Positions 59,300 through 64,000 of a DNA stretch of 64,000 bases are shown one piece after another. The position numbers and the translations under genes were made by a program. The notes beneath the pieces are model-generated. The model saw nothing but the letters and a program-made list of their open reading frames with translations, was not told the DNA's origin and did no database searches. The stretch is from Agapanthus africanus (Eukaryota; Streptophyta; Magnoliopsida; Asparagales; Amaryllidaceae), in assembly GCA_030015575.1 (NCBI GenBank), contig JASDDO010000001.1:138403988-138467987 (forward strand). The letters run 5' to 3'. Numbering within the stretch: the stretch's first letter is position 1; the number at the start of each line of letters is the position of its first letter.

Positions 59300-59478
59300 G
59301 ACGAGTAAGGGTTTCGTTCTTCAGGTGTGTCCATAGAATTACCTGCATGATTTTCTGAATATTTTTGACATGAAAAATTTCAACTTTTTGAAAAATTTCC
59401 AGAAAGTGGGAAAATTATGGTTTTCGAAATTCGATCGGACTTTTAATTTCGCTTACGCAACGCCTAATGCTCTAGCTA

Positions 59479-59491
59479 GGCTCTGATATCA
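59479..59491 (-). other. Primer binding site of element D
   Basis: The minus strand reads TGATATCAGAGCC, one base off the Met-tRNA consensus, one base from the LTR. Confidence 0.88.
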
Positions 59492-59492
59492 C

Positions 59493-61688
59493 TGTTGGGA
59501 TCCTTAGCACCCTCACGGTATTTACTAGGGCATCGAACATGCCATTTCAAAATTTTCTAAAGAGCTAAAGAACCCGAACGAGGATCGAACTAGAGACTTA
59601 GGGTTTTCTAGATTGTAAACTCTTTACAAACTAAAGGGAAGAAGGAATACAACCTTTGTAGACCAGCCCTTCACTTCAAATGCTCCGTGTAGTAATCCCT
59701 TCGTTCCAAGTAGTGAACTCTTCGGACTCTAGAAAAGCTCCACGAGATTTACGGAACAAGCTTACTCAATATCTTCGAGACCGAAGATGATCTACGTCGA
59801 GGAGACTCGAGCTCATGCTACCTCTTCACTAATTGTGAAATTAGTGAAGCAAACACCCTAAACTAAATGGAAAGTAGTAGAGGATGATGAAGTAGGAAGT
59901 GGGCTCACTTTAGTTTTATTTTTCTCACATTATTTTCTCACTTGAAGAAAGGCTAGCAAGCTTTTTCAATGAAGAAGAAGATGAAAAGAAAATCAAGAGA
60001 GAATAAACTCATGAGGTGAGAATATGAACTATGGGTGCGTTAGTGTCATACACTAACTCATGTAAAGATTTTAAACCATGGCTAACAATAATGGTTAGGT
60101 TAATAAATATCTATAAGTAAAACAAAAAGAGTGGAATTAGTAAAAGATGCTACAAGCTTCTTCAAGCTTCCAAGCATGTGACTAATTAACACTAATTTTG
60201 ATTTACTAAATAAATATAAACCCTCACATTATTATTAGTATGATGTGAGTCTCATACACCCATGTATCATGTGGCATCAAGCATGACACAATAAAATGTA
60301 TACTAATATATATCACATATATACTAATGCACACATGTGAGAAAAAGAAATGGTTAAGTGAGCTAATATTAGTTAATGTAATCTTGTATATCAAATATAC
60401 AATTATACATTAAATTATTAAATCAACACTTGATTTAATAATCCGGTTATATTACATATAACCGACTAATATCAAATGCAACGACTTATCGAATCAACAC
60501 TTGATCCGATAACCCGGCTATATCACATATAACCGACCGATGTCACAAATCGCGAGAATAGAATACGGTATCATATATGCGCATTAATCTCGGTCCCGCA
60601 CATATCACATATGTGCTCCTAGTCCATTTCGCATGAACCAGAAAACCTCTGTGTATGACTCTAAAGACTCGTCAATACGCTGGCAGTAGGTGATGATCAT
60701 ATCAAACACCCACAAGCCGCAAGCGGTCTGCTAAACGTAACGGCCACCCGGGTATTGAGCAATCAGAAGATCAACTTATAAGCATGCTCATACTCCTGCG
60801 AATCCAAACAGTAACACTACCGTACTGTCCGATCTCTTCGTCTGATATCTCGCATATCACAGCTTGGGGGTGGTATAACGTCAGACCCTAATAGCCTGAT
60901 AAGTCATGCCGATACAAGGTCCATAACGGTTCGAGAAACTACTGATAACACTTACCAGTAAATCTCAGCAATCCTGGTCAAGGATTTCCTGTTATGATCA
61001 ATCGAGCATAGCGCAATATCAACTCCCAATACCAGGAGAGACGAAACCCCTCCTATCGCTCATTGCCTCCATATGACTCGGGACTGTACCCAAAAACCAC
61101 CTTTTTGCACAATCTCTTGACCGTGGTATGGTGGAAATCAAAGCACAGTGGGAATCACACAAGACTCTATGACAATCTCGGGTCTACAGACTAACCTGTA
61201 CCAGTGTCACCAGAGAACTGCTATCCGACGATAGGTATAATACCATCTAGGAGTTCTCGGCGAGTCCGTTCAGTGTACCCTGTCTCCACTGAGCACCCGT
61301 ATGCCTTCTCTGATGTCAAACACCAATGGATATGGGATCATCCATCGCCCATCATATGGGTCGAGAAACGTATACGCTAGTCTACTCTGGAGCATCGATG
61401 CCCTGTCTCGATACTCCCACGACTAGGAACATTTGAAGGATGCACTTATCGACTACCCTATCCCCACTAGTATGATCTGCATCATAGTCCTGGTGGTCAA
61501 GTACTCATCCTAATAGTTTTATCAACATGTAATAGAGAGACAATAAGTGTACATGTTAAGATAAAGAGCAACCACATAGCATATTATCATATTGAGCGAG
61601 AAAGTCCTCTCTATATATGTCCAAGCATCCACTACATATATACATCACATGTACAGTAATGGCTTATAGGGCATACATATAACTAACA
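59493..61688 (-). repeat. 5' LTR of element D
   Basis: 2196 bp, TGTTGGGATCC...CTAACA; partner of 51599-53765. Conserved fold at 61213-61258. Confidence 0.9.
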
Positions 61689-61693
61689 ATTTC

Positions 61694-61945
61694 TAAGGAG
61701 TGGGGTGACTTGTTGGCCTTCGTCAAGGTTACCATGGAATGATAGTTTGGATCCCGATTCCTACTGTGAGTAATTATTACTCCCGGGAGATTTTCAGATG
61801 ACCCCGGCTAATTCTCCTTTTAGGATTTGAAGGAGAATTCGATGGAACAGTGGGAGCCATCCTGATTAGATAAATACTCCAATCTAATCTTAATTTAGTG
61901 CACGACGAGTGTTTCTTCTCTCTCTCTCTGGCAGCGACCTTAGAC
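61694..61945 (+). other. Leader of element E, right part, with a fourth hairpin motif
   Basis: Resumes element E after element D: TTGGCCTTCGTCAA at 61713-61726, GATAGTTTGGATCCC, and a TTCTTCTCTCTCTCTCT pyrimidine tract before the GCAGCGACC block that precedes the coding start in the other copies. Confidence 0.7.
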
Positions 61946-62990
61946 TGAGCTTAAACTAAAACACGTAAACCAAGTTAACTGAACCTTTTTACAATCATCA
62001 AGTTTGGAATGCCATGATTGCCCTATTTTCATGACATAGTTGCATATATCCTTACCCCTCCCCCTTCCCCTTTTGCTTCCTCCAGAACACTCTGTATCCA
62101 ATACAGAGATCTACATTGCTTGGAAGGCTATCGTATAGTTAGATATGAACTCAAATGGCCATAGGTTATGGAGAAAGTGAATTGTATATGATACAACTCA
62201 TTTTTCTCTCCTCTTCATCTTATCTCAAGTTTGAGAGCTTCTTAAATAAGGAGAATATACCAGTTATACTTGTTGGATAGTCTTCTTCCAATCCCGATGC
62301 TGGAGCTGATAGGAAAAGAAAGAAGAAAACCAACTAGCATAAGTCCGGTATACATAAGGTCATAAGGTAAGAAAGAGAGGCATCCAAAAAGGGTCGGAGT
62401 GAGTAGAAAGGAAAATGCAACTATTGTTATGAATCTGGGCAGTGAAAGATGCATCACTTGGAATACCCGGCCACTCCTTGAAACATTTTGATATTTTATG
62501 TTTTCTATGTGATTGTAATCGAAAACTATTTTCTAATTAATTCTGACTCCTGGATATACAGATACCAGATTAACATCCCACCTTTGTTAGTTGTTACAGA
62601 TGCTGAGCAGGATTAGATTATTGGAAAGGTGATTTGATCCTCAATATCGGATATCGGAGAAATTGTTACTATTAGGGAAATCACCTGGTTTTGCCTTTCA
62701 GCAAACTTTTGGTTTTGAATATCTGTTATTATACACCAACTTTTAAAACTGATATATCCGTCTCTTTATTTGATAAAGTGGTATCTAAATTTTCAAAAAT
62801 TATATTATGAACATTTGCTTTTATCATTTGATGATTGGGTAAGGTGCATTGAATAACTATATACATTCTTAACCAAAATTCAGTTTTCAAATTATTACGC
62901 ACAGAGTATGAGTTAGTGAACTCATAAGACTTATACATAATGATATATGTTGTCCAGTATGAGCTTGGACAAGGGATTAGTACTCATACT
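61946..62990. other. Unrecognised sequence at the gag position of element E
   Basis: TTAACTGAACC near 61978 may be the relic of the TTGACCGAACC coding start, but beyond it I see no copia similarity. A CCCCTCCCCCTTCCCC tract lies at about 62056-62071. A 71-codon hydrophobic ORF on the minus strand (62242-62457) has no supporting context. Possibly an inserted foreign segment. Confidence 0.35.
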
Positions 62991-64000
62991 TCATTTCGTT
63001 TTACTGTGAGTTCTATGGTTTTAGACACGCATTCTTGTTGAAATGCAAAGTCCAAAGATCTTGAGAAGTTTATAAGATATAAGAATAAACTAGAGAACCA
63101 AATGTTGGAAGTATCAAGATTCTTCAAAGTGTTCGAACATGTGGATACTTATGCTAGGTATTCCGTAGTAAAATAATCAAGAATTTGATTCTCTCTCAGA
63201 TTGCATATCCGCGGGTGCACTCTATGATGAGTAATGCGGAATCACCCTTTTCAATTAAAGGATGCACTAGAAATAGATGCATTTCAATTGATACCAGTTT
63301 CACCTAAATTAGTACTTCAAATTTCTATATGTAATATAGAATGGGTTATCATCTTAAGATTGTTAAGATGTTGAGTTTTCCATCTTATGATTAAAACAAG
63401 AATCTGGATAAACTCAAGGGACGTTTCAATAATGGCATTTTATGGGTTATCCCAGGCATTGACGAGAGATTAACTTTTTACCATTTTCAGGAACAAATGT
63501 TGTTTTGTTCTCGACATGCCATCTTTTTAGAAAAGAAATTTCTTGCATGAGAAATTAGTGGGAGTATGGTAGAACTGGAAGTAATTTCAGAACCACAAAC
63601 CGTTACTGAAGAATTAGTAGAACCTGGAGATTCAATTGACCTTGACAAATCTTAGCCTACTCCACAGATTTAGTAGATGATCTCAGCCACCTGAGAGATA
63701 CTTCGATTCCCTCATAAACGGTGACAGAAAGGCTTGTATCAAGTGATGATGAACCTACTAGTAATCAATTAGCCATGGGAAGTGGTGACTTCCGGTTGAT
63801 GGTTGGATGCCGAGTTATCCTAGTTGGACTCCATGCACTGCAACAAAGTATGGACTTTGTTGGGTGCTCCTGAAAGGGTAAAACCCATTAGGAGTAAGTA
63901 GATCTTACGAGATCAGTGCAAATGGAAAGGTACTAACTTAAAAAGGCTAGACTTGTAACAAAAGATTTTCATCAAATACCTGATGTGGATTATGCTGAAA
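62991..64000 (+). pseudogene. Copia pol remnant of element E (integrase to RT start)
   Basis: Plus-strand decayed pol: integrase around 63013-63110 (FLLKCK, homologous to FLLKHESE in D), LSQ and MMSNAES near 63200-63245 (compare LSQLTP, MMSNAEL in C), the linker at about 63485-63660 (VELEVISEPQTVTEELVEPGDS), then ERYFDSLINGD, TKYGLCWVL-like sequence and RT start DFHQIPDVDYAE at the right edge. Internal deletions and many stops. Confidence 0.75.

Larger units (their letters stand above)
56760..59478 (-). other. Leader of element D
   Basis: Noncoding. It holds three hairpin motifs (57236-57422), two 147-bp modules (units at 57574 and 57721), conserved blocks shared with the leader of element 1 (for example AGGAGACCCGGTCTCGA near 58188), and a GC palindrome (59239-59299). 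Nothing protein-like. Confidence 0.75.
51599..61688 (-). mobile_element. Copia element D (gag-less), inserted in the leader of element E
   Basis: Complete end to end: 3' LTR 51599-53765, polypurine tract 53766-53778, decayed pol 53779-56759, leader 56760-59478, primer site 59479-59491, 5' LTR 59493-61688. Flanks CTTTC (51594-51598) and ATTTC (61689-61693) are a target duplication with one change. The LTRs are clearly more diverged than those of C, so D is older than C but younger than E. Confidence 0.9.
47729..64000 (+). mobile_element. Copia element E, old plus-strand copy split by element D
   Basis: Truncated 5' LTR (47729 to about 49250), degraded primer site (49254-49266), leader (49267-51598, resuming at 61689 to about 61945), and a heavily decayed pol to the window edge. 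The leader motifs run in the opposite orientation to the other copia copies, proving the plus strand. Element D sits in its leader. Confidence 0.75.

Noticed and set aside
62242-62457. 71-codon hydrophobic ORF on the minus strand
   Set aside because: No homology, no conserved start context, AT-rich decayed surroundings; likely a chance ORF.

Overview
The window is plant nuclear DNA made of nested, mostly decayed LTR retrotransposons; I could identify no host gene. Evidence for a plant: Ty1/copia elements with an initiator-Met tRNA primer site (TGGTATCAGAGCC type), an Athila-type gypsy element with a tRNA-Asp primer site, a chromovirus-like gypsy element, and a Cassandra TRIM whose LTRs carry 5S rRNA sequence. 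I cannot name the species.

Layout. Positions 1-20103 hold four minus-strand copia copies: element 1 (pol 1-2319, leader, LTR-1 4956-7111); element 2 (pol remnant 7125-8483, using the same LTR-1 as its 3' LTR); element 3 (LTR-3 8484-10569, pol to 13833, leader to 15073), inserted in element 2; and element 4 (LTR-4 15074-17168, pol to 20103), inserted in the leader of element 3. Positions 20104-22075 are LTR-like debris with microsatellites. An Athila-type element runs on the plus strand from its LTR (22076-23297) through gag, protease and RT to 27857. There it is split by a young, nearly complete minus-strand copia element (element C, 27858-38224, 5-bp target duplication CTTAC). Its RT/RNase H resumes at 38230 and stops near 39162. 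A tRNA-derived SINE-like piece (39268-39345) precedes a Tekay/Del-like gypsy element (LTR-like to 42027, gag-protease 42218-44242). Then come Cassandra (44243-45104), an Athila LTR end (45105-45549) and a probable minus-strand gypsy LTR ending at 47728. From 47729 to the right edge is an old plus-strand copia element (element E), split in its leader by minus-strand copia element D (51599-61688).

The copia copies belong to one lineage with LTRs of about 2.1 kb and leaders of 1.2-2.7 kb. Element C has a full gag. Elements 1, 3 and D lack almost all of gag in the same way, so they look like a non-autonomous subfamily that would need Gag from a C-like element. All pol frames in the window are broken; C is closest to intact, with three in-frame stops and one frameshift.

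The most unusual signals are: (1) a leader motif present three times (four in E) per element that can fold as a 5-bp hairpin, whose loop triplet is the same within an element but differs between elements; (2) a conserved fold in the LTR with compensatory base changes between subfamilies; (3) two GT-AG introns inside the gag-protease region of the Tekay-like element, whose removal restores the reading frame; (4) the shared gag-less architecture; (5) GC-rich palindromes recurring in unrelated elements.
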